From Cornus controversa (Eukaryota; Streptophyta; Magnoliopsida; Cornales; Cornaceae), in NCBI GenBank assembly GCA_026545225.1, contig CM048846.1, forward strand, positions 14,781,975 through 14,845,974: a DNA stretch of 64,000 nt, written 5' to 3'. The notes beneath the pieces are model-generated. The model ran no database searches, was not told the DNA's origin, and was given only the letters and a program-made list of their open reading frames with translations. Position 1 is the first letter of the stretch; each line of letters begins with the position of its first letter. This document shows positions 45,024-58,795 of the stretch, piece by piece. The position numbers were made by a program, and so were the translations under genes.

Positions 45024-46213
45024 GATATTCCCGCGCATTTATGTCAAATTTATAAAAAAAAAATGAGAAATTGTTGGAGTATCACATTAGCAATAATAAT
45101 AATAAAAGTTTACTATAACTCACTGAGTCTCTTCGGGAGTTTCAATAGTGAAAGTAATGATTTTGAAACTTCAACATAATCTCCTCGACGACTATATTTT
45201 TGGTGGAAAATTGGCGAGCAAATAATCGATTTCAGGAGACCAAACAGGCGGTGGAGAACTCAAGCCCCACCCGTTCGCCACATACTATTTGTTACAGCAC
45301 CAGCCGGAGACATACCACTAGCCGGTTTCATACCACCAACTGGGGGCAACATACCGCTAGTCGCAATTGGTGACTTACCACCCACTGGCAGCGACGACAT
45401 GGGTGGGATACCACCAGTTGGCGCCTCAGTCAACCTAGGAGTTATGATGGCAGATCGTGGGGTACTTCGGCGATCCAAACGTTTGGCTGAAAGGTATGTC
45501 ATCCCAACGGTCACCTACAAGAAGTCAACCAAAAATGAAACAGGGGCCTGCCGTCTCCTAGCCATTAAGCCTCGTGTTGTCACAGATGAAGTTGGCAGCC
45601 AAAACATACCAATAGTCCAAAGAAGGGCAATTAGAGATTGTGTAGGTGGAGATTAGGTTAATCAAGTTGTTCACTAAGGGCAAAAAATTATGGCCAAACA
45701 ACCCGTTGTCGGGTTGCCACTGTTTCAACCAGTAGTGCTCCAACCACTGAGGGAATTTTTTTGATGACAATTCTGATGGTTCGCATGATTAATGTGATCC
45801 AGCAACGACCTTTTATTATTTCGATTACATTTCTGATAGCCTGTTTGACAGTGCTACAAAAGATCATATACTGAAAATAATTAAAAGAGAAATGGAATAG
45901 ATTTACCTGTTGGACATGAATTTGCTAAAAGATAAAACAAAATTATTTTGTGAGGGTAGTTGCCTTTAGGTTACTTGTGCCAGCTGAATGTTCTCCTATC
46001 CCGCCTTCCATCACAATGCCAACCTATGAAAGAACCATATTTAAATGAGCACTATATAAACTGGTTTGCCGAACACCTAGGTTGTCCGATCACAGCCAAA
46101 AATAACATCAACCTCAATAACACAACCAGACTCGTTGTCGACCTTTGATAACTCTCACTCTTCATCCTCTGGTATAATTACCTTGACTTAGGATGATTAG
46201 GACAAGTTGAAAT
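45024..46213 (+). repeat. Array unit U4
   Basis: A complete unit with an open module at 45399-45656. Diagnostic variants GCGACGACATGGGTGGG, GTCAACCTAGG and TTAGAGATTGTG are shared with U10. Confidence 0.85.
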
Positions 46214-47401
46214 AGATATTCCGCGCATTTATGTCAAATTTATAAAAAAAAATGAGAAATTATTGGAGTATCACATTAACAGTAAAAATAATAAAGGATT
46301 ACTATAACTCACTGAGTCTTTTCGGGAGTCTCAAAAGTGAAACTAATGATTTTGAAATTTCAACATAATCTCCTCGACGACTATATTTTTTGTGGAAAAC
46401 TGGCGAGCAAATAATCGATTTCAAGAGACCAAACAGGCGACGGAGAACTCAAGCCCCACCCGTTCGCCACATACTATTTGTTGCAGCACCAGCCGGAGAC
46501 ATACCACTAGTCGATTTCATACCACCAGCTGGGGGCAACGTACCGCTAGCCGCAGCTGGTGACTTACCTCCCATTGGCAGCGGCGACATAGGAGGCATAC
46601 CACCAGTTGGCACCTCAGTCGACCTAGGAGTTTTGATGACAGATCGTGGGGTACTTCGGCAATCCAAACGTTTGGCTGAAAGGTATGTCATCCCAACGGT
46701 CCACTATAAGAAGTCAACCAAAAATGAAACAGGGGCCTGCCGTCTCCTAGCCATTAAGCCTCGTGTTGTCACAGATGAAGTTGGCAGCCAAAACATACCA
46801 ATACTCCAAAGAAGGGCAATTACAGATTGTGTAGGTGGAGATTAGGTTAATCAAGTTGTTCTCTAAGGGAAAAAAATTTTGGCCAAATAACCCGTTGCCG
46901 GGTTGCCACTGTTTCAACCAGTACTGCTCCAACCAGTGAGGGAATTTTTTTTATGACAATTCTGATGGTTCGCATGATTAATGTGATCCAGCAACGGCCT
47001 TTTATTATTTCGATTACATTTCTGATATCCTGTTTGACAGTGCTACAGAAGATCATATACTGAAAATAATTAAAAGAGAAATGGAACAGATTTACCTGTT
47101 GGACATTAATTTGCTAAAAGATAAAACGAAATTATTTTTTGAGGGTAGTTGCCTTTAGGTTACTTGTGCCAGCTGAATGTTCTCCTATCCCGCCTTCCAT
47201 CACAATGCCAGCCTATGAAAGAACCATATTTAAATGAGCACTATATAAACTGGTTTGCCGACACCTAGGTTGTCCGATCACAGCAAAAATAACATCAATC
47301 ACGATTACAAAACGAAACTCGTTGTCGACCTTTGACAACTCTGTCTCTTCATCCTCTGGTGCAATTATCTTGACTCATGATGATTAAGACAAGTTCAAAT
47401 A
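46214..47401 (+). repeat. Array unit U5
   Basis: A complete unit with a 151-codon frame at 46390-46845 (MWKTGEQIIDFKRPN to CVGGD). The tract TTTTTTTTATGACAATT is shared with U11. Confidence 0.85.
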
Positions 47402-48589
47402 GATATTCCCGTCCATTTATGCGAAATTTATAAAAAAAAATTGAGAAATTGTTGGAGTATCACATTAACAACAATAATAATAAAAGATTATTATCACTCA
47501 TTGAGTCTCTTCGGGAGTCTCAAAAGTGAAACTAATGATTTTGAAATTCCAACATAATCTCCCCGACGACTATATTTTTTGTGGAAAACTGGCGAGCAAA
47601 TAATCGATTTCAAGAGACCAAACAGGCGGTGGAGAACTCAAGCCCCACCCGTTCGCCACATACTATTTGTTGCAGCACCAGCCGGAGACATACCACTAGT
47701 CGATTTCATACCACCAGCTGGGGGCGACGTACCGCTAGCCGCAGCTGGTGACTTACCTCCCATTGGCAGCGGCGACATAGGAGGCATACCACCAGTTGGC
47801 ACCTCAGTTGACCTAGGAGTTTTGATGACAGATCGTGGGGCACTTCGGTGATCCAAATGTTTGGCTGAAAGGTATGTTATCGCAACGGTCCACTATAGGA
47901 AGCCAACCAAAAAGGAAACAGGGGCCTGCCGTCTCGTAGCCAATAAGCCTCGTGTTGTCACAGATGAAGTTGGCAGCCAAAACATACCAATAGTCCCAAG
48001 ATGGGAATTACAGATGGTGTAGTTGGAGATTAGGTTAATCAAGTTGTTCACCAAGGGCAAAAAATTATGGCCAAACAACCCGTTGCCGGGTTGCCACTGT
48101 TTCAACCAGTACTGCTCCAACCACTGAGGGAATTTTTTTGATGACAATTCTGATGGTTCGCATGATTAAAGTGATCCAGCAACGGCCTTTTATTATTTCG
48201 ATTACATTTCTGACAGCCTGTCTGACAGTGCTCCAGAAGATCATATACTGTAAATAATTAAAAGAGAAGTGGAATAGATTTACTAGTTGGACATGAATTT
48301 GCTAAAAGATAAAGTAAAATTGTTTTGTGAGAGTAGTTGCCTTTAGGTTACATGTGCCAGCTGAATGTTCTCCTATCCTGCCTTCCATCACAATGCCAGC
48401 CTATGAAAGAACCATATTTAAATGAGCACTATATAAACTGGTTTGCCGAACAACTAGGTTGTCTGATCACAGAAAAAACAACATCAGCCTTGATTACACA
48501 ACCAGAATCGTTGTCGATCATTGACAACACTGCCTCTTCATCCCAGGTACAATTACCTTGACTCATGATGATTAAGACAAGTTCAAATA
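47402..48589 (+). repeat. Array unit U6
   Basis: A complete unit. The central frame 47579-47851 stops early because CGATCC has become TGATCC (CTTCGGTGATCCAAATG), a variant shared with U12. The gag-tail frame is 48337-48561. Confidence 0.85.
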
Positions 48590-49687
48590 GATATTCCCGC
48601 GCATTTATGTGAAATTTATAAAAAAAATGAGAAATTGTTGGAGTATCACATTAACAATTATAATAATAATAATAAAAGATTACTACAACTCTGTGAGTCT
48701 CTTCGGGAGTCTCAATAGTGAAAGTAATGATTTTGAAATTTTAACATAATCTCCTCGACGACTATATTTTTTGTGGAAAATTGGCGAGCATATAATCAAT
48801 TTTAGGAGACCAAACAGGCGGCGAAAAACTCAAGCCCCACCCGTTCGCCACATACTATTGTTGCAGCACCAGCCGGAGACATACCACTAGCCGGTTTCAT
48901 ACCACCAGCTGGGGGCAAAATACCCTAGTCACAGTTGGTGACTTACCACCCACTGGCAGCGGCGACATGGGTCATCCCAACGGTCCACTATAAGAAGTCA
49001 ACCAAAAATGAAACAGGGGCCTGCCGTCTCCTAGCCATTAAGCCTCGTGTTGTCGCAGATGAAGTTGGCAGCCAAAACATACCAATAGTCCAAAGAAGGG
49101 CAATTACAGATTGTGTAGGTGGAGATTAGGTTAATCAAGTTGTTCACTAAGGGAAAAAAATTATGGCTAAACAACTCGTTGCCGGGTTGCCACTGTTTCA
49201 ACCAGTACTGCTCCAACCACTAAGGGAATTTTTTTGATGACAATTCTGATGGTTCGCATGATTAATGTGATCCAGCAACGACCTTTTATTATTTCGATTA
49301 CATTTCTGATAGCCTATTTGACAGTGCTACAGAAGATCATATACTGAAAATAATTAAAAGAGAAATGGAACAGAATTACCTGTTGGACAAGAATTTGCTA
49401 AAAGATAAAACGAAATTATTTTGTGAGGGTAGTTGCCTTTAGGTTACTTGTGCCAGCTGAATGTTCTCCTATCCCGCCTTCCATCACAATGCTAGCCTAT
49501 GAAAGAACCATATTTAAATGAGCATTATATAAACTGGTTTGCCGAACACCTAGGTTGTCTTATCACAGCAAAAATAACATCAGCCTCTATTACACAACCA
49601 TACTCGTTGTCGACCTTTGACAACTATCACTCTTCATCCTCTGGTATAATTACCTTGACTTAGGATGATTAGGACAAGTTCAAATAG
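48590..49687 (+). repeat. Array unit U7 (about 92-bp deletion)
   Basis: GACATGGG at about 48969 is joined directly to TCATCCCAACGG, removing the GGIPP...LAERYV part. ACAACTCTGTGAGTC and GAGCATATAATC are shared with U13. Confidence 0.85.
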
Positions 49688-50876
49688 ATATTCCTGCGCA
49701 TTTATGTCAAATTTATAATAAAAAAATGGGAAATTGTTGGAGTATCACATTAGCAATAATAATAATAAAAGATTACTATAACTCACTGAGTCTCTTCGGG
49801 AGTTTCAATAGTGAAAGTAATGATTTTGAAACTTCAACATAATCTCCTCGACGACTATATTTTTGGTGGAAAATTGGCGAGCAAATAATCAATTTCAGGA
49901 GACCAAACAGGCGGTGAAGAACTCAAGCCTCACCCATTCGCCACATACTATTTGTTGCAGCACCAGCCGGAGACATACCACTAGCCGGTTTCATACCACC
50001 AGCTGGGGGCAAAATACCGTTAGTCGCAGTTGGTGACTTACCACCCACTGGCAGCGGCAACATGGGTGGGATACCCCCAGTTGGCGCCTCAGTCGACCTA
50101 GGAGTTTTGATGGCAGATCGTGGGGCACTTCGGCGATCCAAACGTTTGGCTGAAAGGTATGTCATCGTAACGATCCACTATTGGAAGTCAACCAAAAAGA
50201 AACAGGGGCCTGCCGTCTTGTAGCCATTAGGCCTTGTGTTGTCACAGATGAAGTTGGCAGCCAAAACATACCAACAGTCCAAAGAAGGGCAATTACAGAT
50301 GGTATAGGTGGAGATTAGGTTCATCAAGTTGTTCACCAAGGGCAAAAAATTATGGCCAAACAACCCGTTGTCGGGTTGCCACTGTTTCAACCAGTACTGC
50401 TCTAACCACAGAGGGAATTTTTTTGTTGACAATTCTGATGGTTCGCATGATTAAAGTGATCCAGCAACGACCCTTTATTATTTTGATGACATTTCTGAGA
50501 GCCTGTCTGACAGTGCTCCAGAATATCATATACTGAAAATAATTAAAAGAGAAGTGGAATAGATTTACCAGTTGGACATGAATTTGCTAAAAGATAAAGC
50601 AAAATTGATTAGTGAGGGTAGTTGCCTTTAGGTTACATGTGCCAGCTGAATGTTCTCCTATCCCGCCTTCCATCACAATGCCAACCTATGAAAGAACCGT
50701 ATTTAAATGAGCACTATATAAACTGGTTTACCTAACACCTAGGTTGTCCGATCACAGTAAAATTAACATCAGCCTCGATTACACAACTAGACTCGTTGTC
50801 GACCTTTGACAACTCTCACTCTTCATCCTCTGATATAATTACCTTGACTCAGGATGATTAGGACTAGTTTAAATAG
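49688..50876 (+). repeat. Array unit U8
   Basis: Full length, but a one-base deletion in the AAAAAGGAAAC tract (about 50197) breaks the central frame. It shares CACTATTGGAAG and TTGTTGACAATTC variants with U2. Confidence 0.85.
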
Positions 50877-52066
50877 ATATTCCCGCGCATTTATGTGAAA
50901 TTTATAAAAAAAAAAAAGAGAAATTGTTGGAGTATCACATTAGCAATAATAATAATAAAAGATTACTATAACTCACTGAGTCTCTTCGGGAGTCTCAATA
51001 GTGAAAGTAATGATTTTGAAACTTCAACATAATCTCCTCGACGACTATATTTTTGGTGGAAAATTGGCGAGCAAATAATCGATTTCAGGAGACCAAACAG
51101 GCAGCGGAGAACTCACGCCTCACTCGTTCGCCACGTACTATTTGTTGCAGCACCAGCCGGAGACATACCACTAGCCGGTTTCGTACCACCAGTTGGGGGC
51201 AACATACCACTAGCCGTAGCTGGTGACTACCCACCCACTAGCAGCGGCGACATGAGTGGCATACCACCAGTTGGCGCCTCAGTTGAACTAGGAGTTTTGA
51301 TGGCAGATCGTGGTGTACTTCGGCGATCCAAACGTTTGGCTGAAAGGTATATCATCCCAACGGTCCACTATAGGAAGTCAACCAAAAAGGAAATAGGAGC
51401 CTGCCGTCTCGTAACCATTAAGCCTCGTGTTGTCACAGATGAAGTTGGCAGCCAAAACATACCAATAGTCCAAAGAAGGGCAATTACAGATTGTGTAGGT
51501 GGAGATTAGGTTAATCAAGTTGTTCACTAAGGGCAAAAAATTATGGCCAAATAACTCGTTGCCGGGTTGCCACTGTTACAACCTGTACTGCTCCAACCAC
51601 TGAGGGAATTTTATTGATGACAATTCTGATGGTTCGCATGATTAAAGTGATCCAGCAACGGCCTTTTATTATTTCGATTACATTTCTGATAGCCTGTTTG
51701 ACAGTGCTACAAAAGATCATATACTGAAAATAATTAAATGAGAAATGGAATAGATTTACCTGTTGGACATGAATTTGTAAAAGATAAAACGAAATTTTTT
51801 TGTGGGGGTAGTTGCCTTTAGGTTACTTGTGCCAGCTTAATGTTCTCCTATCCCGCCTTCCATCACAATGCCAGCCTATGAAAGAACCATATTTAAATGA
51901 GCACTATATAAACTGGTTTGCCGAACACCTAGGTTGTCCGATCACAACAAAAATAAGATCAACCTCGATTACACAACCAAACTCGTAGTCGACCTTTGAC
52001 AACTCTCACTCTTCATCCACTGGTATAATTACCTTGACTTAGGATGATTAGGACAAGTTGAAATAG
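50877..52066 (+). repeat. Array unit U9
   Basis: A complete unit with the module open at 51252-51509. The front half matches U3, while the rear half has GATAGCCTGTTTGACAG as in U4/U5-type units, suggesting an exchange within the unit. Confidence 0.85.
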
Positions 52067-53256
52067 ATATTCCCGCGCATTTATGTCAAATTTATAAAAA
52101 AGACATGAGAAATTGTTGGAGTATCACATTAGCAATAATAATAATAAAATATTACTATAACTCACTGAGTCTCTTCGGGAGTTTCAATAGTGAAAGTAAT
52201 GATTTTGAAACTTCAACATAATCTCCTCGACGACTATATTTTTTGTGGAAAATTGGCGAGCAAATAATCGATTTCAGGAGACCAAACAGGCGGTGGAGAA
52301 CTCAAGCCCCACCGTTCGCCACATACTATTTGTTGCAGCACCAGCCGGAGACATACCACTAGCCGGTTTCATACCACCAGCTGGGGGCAACATACCGCTA
52401 GTCGCAGTTAGTGGCTTACCACCCACTGGCAGCGACGACATGGGTGGGATACCACCAGTTGGCGCCTCAGTCAACCTAGGAGTTTTGATGGCAGATCGTG
52501 GTGTACTTCGGCGATCCGAACGTTTGGCTGAAAGGTATGTCATCCCAACGGTCCACTATAAGAAGTCAACCAAAAATGAAACAGGGGCCTGCCGTCTCCT
52601 AGCCATTAAGCCTCGTGTTGTCGCAGATGAAGTTGGCAGCCAAAACATACCAATAGTCCAAAGAAGGGCAATTAGAGATTGTGTAGGTGGAGATTAGGTT
52701 AATCAAGTTGTTCACTAAGGGCAAAAAATTATGGCCAAACAACCCGTTGTCGGGTTGCCACTGTTTCAACCAGTAGTGCTCCAACCACTGAGGGAATTTT
52801 TTTGATGACAATTCTGATGGTTCGCATGATTAATGTGATCCAGCAACGACCTTTTATTATTTCGATTACATTTCTGATAGCCTGTTTGATAGTGCTACAA
52901 AAGATCATATACTGAAAATAATTAAATGAGAAATGGAATAGATTTACCTGTTGGACATGAATTTGCTAAAAGATAAAATGAAATTATTTTGTGAGGGTAG
53001 TTGCCTTTAGGTTACTTGTGCCAGCTGAATGTTCTCCTATCCCGCCTTCCATCACAATGCTAGCCTATGAAAGAACCATATTTAAATGAGCACTATATAA
53101 ACTGGTTTGCCAAACACCTAGGTTGTCCGATCACAGCAAAAATAACATCAGCCTCGATTACATAACCATACTCGTTGTCGACCTTTGACAACTCTCACTC
53201 TTCATCCTCTAGTATAATTACCTTGACTTAGGATGATTAGGACAAGTTGAAATAGA
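52067..53256 (+). repeat. Array unit U10
   Basis: A complete unit. One C is lost in CCCCACCGTTCGCC, placing the head in the ETKQA frame, so the open frame 52245-52697 starts MENWRANNRFQETKQAVEN. This reveals the frame also used by the inverted repeat at 6 kb. Confidence 0.85.
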
Positions 53257-54446
53257 TATTCCCGCGCATTTATGTCAAATTTATAAAAAAAAAATGAGAA
53301 ATTATTGGAGTATCACATTAGCAATAATAATAATAAAAGATTACTATAACTCACTGAGTCTCTTCGGGAGTTTCAATAGTGAAAGTAATGATTTTGAAAC
53401 TTCAACATAATCTCCTCGACGACTATATTTTTGGTGGAAAATTGGCGAGCAAATAATCGATTTTAGGAGACCAAACAGGCGGTGGAGAACTCAAGCCCCA
53501 CCCGTTCGCCACATATTATTTGTTACAGCACCAGCCGGAGACATACCACTAGCCGGTTTCATACCACCAGCTGGGGGCAACATACCGCTAGTCGCAGTTG
53601 GTGACTTACCACCCACTGGCAGCGGCGACTTGGGTGGGATACCACCAGTTGGTGCCTCAGTTGACCTAGGAGTTTTGATGGCAGATCGTGGGGTACTTCG
53701 GCGATCCAAGCGTTTGGCTGAAAGGTATGTCATCCCAACGGTCCACTACAAGAAGTCAACCAAAAATGAAACAGGGGTCTGCCGTCTCCTAGCCATTAAG
53801 CCTCGTGTTGTCACAGATGAAGTTGGCAGCCAAAACATACCAATAGTCCAAAGAAGGGCAATTACAGATTGTGTAGGTGGAGATTAGGTTAATCAAGTTG
53901 TTCACTAAGGGCAAAAAATTATGGCCAAACAACCCGTTGCTGGGTTGCCACTGTCTCAACCAGTACTGCTCCAACCACTGAGGGAATTTTTTTTATGACA
54001 ATTCTGATGGTTCGCAAGATTAATGTGATCCAGCAACGGCCTTTTATTATTTCGATTACATTTCTGATAGCCTGTTTAACAGTGCTACAGAAGATCATAT
54101 ACTGAAAATAATTAAAAGAGAACTGGAACAGATTTACCTGTTGGACATGAATTTGCTAAAAGATAAAACGAAATTATTTTTTGAGGGTAGTTGCCTTTAG
54201 GTTACTTGTGCCAGCTGAATGTTCTCCTATCCCGCCTTCCATCACAATGCCAACCTATGAAAGAACCATATTTAAATGAGCACTATATAAACTGGTCTGC
54301 CGAACACCTAGGTTGTCCGATCACAGCAAAAATAACATCAACCTCGATTACACAACCAAACTCGTTGTCGACCTTTGATAACTCTCACTCTTCATCCTCT
54401 GGTATAATTACCTTGACTTAGGATGATTAGGACAAGTTGAAATAGA
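53257..54446 (+). repeat. Array unit U11
   Basis: A complete unit with the module open at 53630-53887 and a gag-tail frame at 54191-54421. It shares TTTTTTTTATGACAATT with U5. Confidence 0.85.
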
Positions 54447-55636
54447 TATTCCCGCGCATTTATGTCAAATTTATAAAAAAAAAAAGAGAAATTATTGGAG
54501 TATCACATTAACAGTAAAAATAATAAAGGATTACTATAACTCACTGAGTCTTTTCGGGAGTCTCAAAAGTGAAACTAATGATTTTGAAATTTCAACATAA
54601 TCTCCTCGACGACTATATTTTTTTATGGAAAACTGGCGAGCAAATAATAAATTTCAAGAGACCAAACAGGCGACGGAGAACTCAAGCCCCACCCGTTCGC
54701 CACATACTATTTGTTGCAGCACCAGCCGGAGACATACCACTAGTCGATTTCATACCACCAGCTGGGGGCAACGTACCGCTAGCCGCAGCTGGTGACTTAC
54801 CACCCATTGGCAGCGGCGATATGGGTGGCATACCACCAGTTGGCACCTTAGTCGACCTAGGAGTTTTGATGGCAGATCGTGGGGTACTTCGGTGATCCAA
54901 ATGTTTGGCTGAAAGGTATGTCATCCCAACGGTCCACTATAGGAAGCCAACCACAAAGGAAACATGGGCCTGCCGTCTCGTAGCCATTAAGCCTCGTGTT
55001 GTCACAGATGAAGTTGGCAGCCAAAACATACCAATAGTCCCAAGAAGGGCAATTACAGATGGTGTAGCTGGAGATTGGGTTAATCAAGTCGTTCACCAAG
55101 GGCAAAAAATTATGGCCAAACAACCCGTTGCCGGGTTGCCACTGTTTCAACCAGTACTGCTCCAACCACTGAGGGAATTTTATTGATGACAATTCTGATG
55201 GTTCGCATGATTAAAGTGATCCAGCAACGGCCTTTTATTATTTCGATGACATTTCTGACAGCCTGTCTGACAGTGCTCCAGAAGATCATATACTGAAAAT
55301 AATTAAAAGAGAAGTGGAATAGATTTACCAGTTGGACATGAATTTGCTAAAAGATAAAGCGAAATTGTTTTGTGAGGGTAGTTGCCTTTAGGTTACATGT
55401 GCCAGCTGAATGTTCACCTATCCTGCCTTCCATCACAATGCCAGCCTATGAAAGAACCCTATTTAAATGAGCACTATATAAACTGGTCTGCCGAACAACT
55501 AGGTTGTCCGATCACAGAAAAAATAACATCAGCCTCGATTACACAACCAGACTCGTTGTCGACCTTTGACAACTCTGCCTCTTCATCCTCTGGTACAATT
55601 ACCTTGACTCATGATGATTAAGACAAGTTCAAATAG
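54447..55636 (+). repeat. Array unit U12, with the common TAG stop read as TGG
   Basis: CTTCGGTGATCC introduces a stop as in U6, but the downstream frame 54905-55186 passes the position where other units have TAG (GGAGATTAGG) because it reads GGAGATTGGG. It continues VNQVVHQGQKIMAKQPVAG to LLQPLREFY. This may show the ancestral extent of the coding module. Confidence 0.85.
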
Positions 55637-56415
55637 ATATTCCCGCGCATTTATATGAAATTTATAAAAAAAAATGAGAAATTGTTGGAGTATCACATTA
55701 ACAATAATAATAATAAAAGATTAGTACAACTCTGTGAGTCTCTTCGGGAGTCTCAATAGTGAAAGTAATGATTTTGAAATTTTAACATAATCTCCTCGAC
55801 GACTATATTTTTTGTGGAAAATTGGCGAGCATATAATCGATTTCAGGAGACCAAACAGGCGGCGGAGAACTCAAGCCCCACCCGTTCGCCACATACTATT
55901 TGTTGCAGCACCAGCCGGAGACATACCACTAGCCGGTTTCATACCACCAGCTGGGGGCAACATACCGCTAGTCGCAGTTGGTGACTTAAAACCCACTGGC
56001 AGCAGCGACATGGGTGGCATACCACCAGTTGGCGCCTCAGTTGGACCTAGGAGTTTTGATGGCAGATCGTGGTGTACTTCGACGATCCAAACGTTTGGCT
56101 GAAAGGTATATCATCCCAACAGTCCACTATAGGAAGACAACCAAAAAGGAAACAGGGGCCTACCGTCTCGTAGCCATTAAGCCTCGTGTTGTTCTCCTAT
56201 CCCGCCTTCCATCACAATGCCAGCCTATGAAAGAACCATATTTAAATGAGCACTATATAAATTGGTTTGCCGAACACCTAGGTTGTCCGATCACAGCAAA
56301 AATAACATCAACCTCGATTACACAACCAAACTCATTGTCGACCTTTTACAACTCTGTCTCTTCATCCTCTGGTACAATTACCTTGACTCAGGATGATTAG
56401 GACAAGTTCAAATAG
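55637..56415 (+). repeat. Array unit U13 (about 411-bp deletion)
   Basis: CCTCGTGTTGT at about 56191 is joined to TCTCCTATCCCGCC, fusing the module to the gag tail in an open frame (56014-56400, 128 codons). Shared breakpoint bases suggest a microhomology-mediated deletion. Confidence 0.85.
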
Positions 56416-57604
56416 ATTTTCCCGCGCATTTATGTCAAATTTATAAAAAAAAATGAGAAATTATTGGAGTATCACATTAACAGTAAAATAATAAAGAATT
56501 ACTATAACTCACTGAGTCTTTTCGGGAGTCTCAATAGTGAAACTAATGATTTTGAAATTTCAACATAATCTCCTCGACGACTATATTTTTTGTGGAAAAC
56601 TGGCGAGCAAATAATCGATTTCAAGAGACCAAACAGGCGACGGAGAACTCAAGCCCCACCCGTTCGCCACATACTATTTGTTGCAGCACCAGCCGGAGAC
56701 ATACCACTGGCAAGTTTCATACCACCAGCTGGGGGCGACATACCGCTAGCTGCAGCTGGTGACTTACCACCCACTGGCAGCAGCGACATGGGTGGCATAC
56801 CACCAGTTGGCGCCTCAGTTGGACCTAGGAGTTTTGATGGCAGATCGTGGTGTACTTCGACGATCCAAACGTTTGGCTGAAAGGTATATCATCCCAACAA
56901 TCCACTATAGGAAGACAACCAAAAAGGAAACAGGGGCCTACCGTCTCGTAGCCATTAAGCCTCATGTTGTCACAGATGAAGTTGGCAGCCAAAACATACC
57001 AATAGTCCAAAGAAGGGCAATTACAGATTGTGTAGGTGGAGATTAGGTTAATCAAGTTGTTCACCAAGGGCAAAAAATTATGGCCAAACAACCCGTTGCC
57101 GGGTTGCCACTGTTTCAACTAGTACTTCTCCAACCACTGAGGGAATTTTTTTGATGACAATTCTTATGGTTCGCATGATGAATGTGATCCAGCAACGGCC
57201 TTTTATTATTTTGATGACATTTCTGACAGCCTGTCTGACAGTGCTACAGAAGATCATATACTGAAAATAATTAAAAGAAAAGTGGAACAGATTTACCAGT
57301 TGGACATGAATTTGCTAAAAGATAAAATAAAATTGTTTTGTGAGGGTAGTTGCCTTTAGGTTACATGTGCCAGCTGAATGTTCTCCTATCCCGCCTTCCA
57401 TCACAATGCCAGCCTATGAAAGAACCATATTTAAATGAGCAGTATATAAATTGGTTTGCCGAACACCTAGGTTGTCCGATCACAGCAAAAATAACATCAA
57501 CCTCGATTACACAACCAGACTCATTGTCGACCTTTTACAACTCTGTCTCTTCATCCTCTGGTACAATTACCTTGACTCAGGATGATTAGGACAAGTTCAA
57601 ATAG
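56416..57604 (+). repeat. Array unit U14
   Basis: A complete unit. Like U13 it has TCAGTTGGACCTAGG and CTTCGACGATCC; the inserted base splits the module into overlapping frames 56590-56880 and 56759-57046. The gag-tail frame is 57350-57589. Confidence 0.85.
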
Positions 57605-58795
57605 ATATTCCCGGGCATTTATGTGAAATTTATAATAAAAAAAATGAGAAATTGTTGGGGTATCACATTAACAATAATAATAATAAATGATTACTATAAC
57701 TCACTGAGTCTCTTCGGGAGTCTCAATAGTGAAACTAATGATTTTGAAATTTCAACACAATCTCCTCGACGACTATATTTTTTGTGGAAAACTAGCGAGC
57801 AAATAATCGATTTCAAGAGACCAAACAGACGGCGGAGAACTTAAGCCCCACCCGTTCGCCACATATTATTTATTGCAGCACCAGCCGGAGACATACCACT
57901 AGCTGGTTTCATACAACCAGCTGGGGGCAACATACTGCTTGCCGCAGCTGGTGACTTACCACGCACTGGCAGCGGCGACATGGGTGGCATACCACCAGTT
58001 GGCGCCTCAGTCGACCTAGGAGTTTTGATGGCAAATCGTGGGGTATTTCGGCGGTCTAAACGTTTGGCTGAAAGGTATGTCATCGCAACGGTCCACTATA
58101 GGAATTCAACCAAAAAGGAAATAGGGCCGTTCGTCTCGTAGCCATTAAGCCTCGTGTTGTCACAGATGAAGTTGGCAGCCAAAACATACCAATAGTCTAA
58201 AGAAGGGCAATTACAGATGGTGTAGGTGGAGATTAGGTTAATCAAGTTGTTCACCAAGGGCAAAAAACTATGGCCAAACAATCCATTGCCGGGTTACCAC
58301 TGTTTCAACCAGTACTGCTCCAACCATCGAGGGAATTTTTTTGATCACAATTCTGATGGTTCGCATGATTAAAGTGATCCAGTAACGGCCTTTTATTATT
58401 TCGATGACATTTCTGACAACCTGTCTAACAGAGCTCCAGAAGATCATATACTGAAAATAATTAAAATAGAAATGGAACAGATTTACCAGTTGGACATGAA
58501 TTTGCTAAAAGATAAAACGAAATTGTTTTGTGAGGGTAGTTGCCTTTAAGTTACATGTGCCAGCTGAATATTCTCCTATCCCGCCTTCCATCAGAATGCC
58601 AGCCTATGAAAGAACCATATTTAAATGAGCACTATATAAACTGGTTTACCGAACACCTAGGTTGCCCGATCGCCGCAAAAATAGCATCAACCTCGATTAC
58701 ACAACCAGACTCGTTGTCGACCTTTGACAATTCTGCCTCTTCATCCTCTGGTACAATTACCTTGACTCATGATGATTAAGACAAGTACAAATAGA
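57605..58795 (+). repeat. Array unit U15
   Basis: A complete unit with the central frame broken near 58125 (AAATAGGGCCGTTCG). The gag-tail frame is 58540-58779. Confidence 0.85.
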
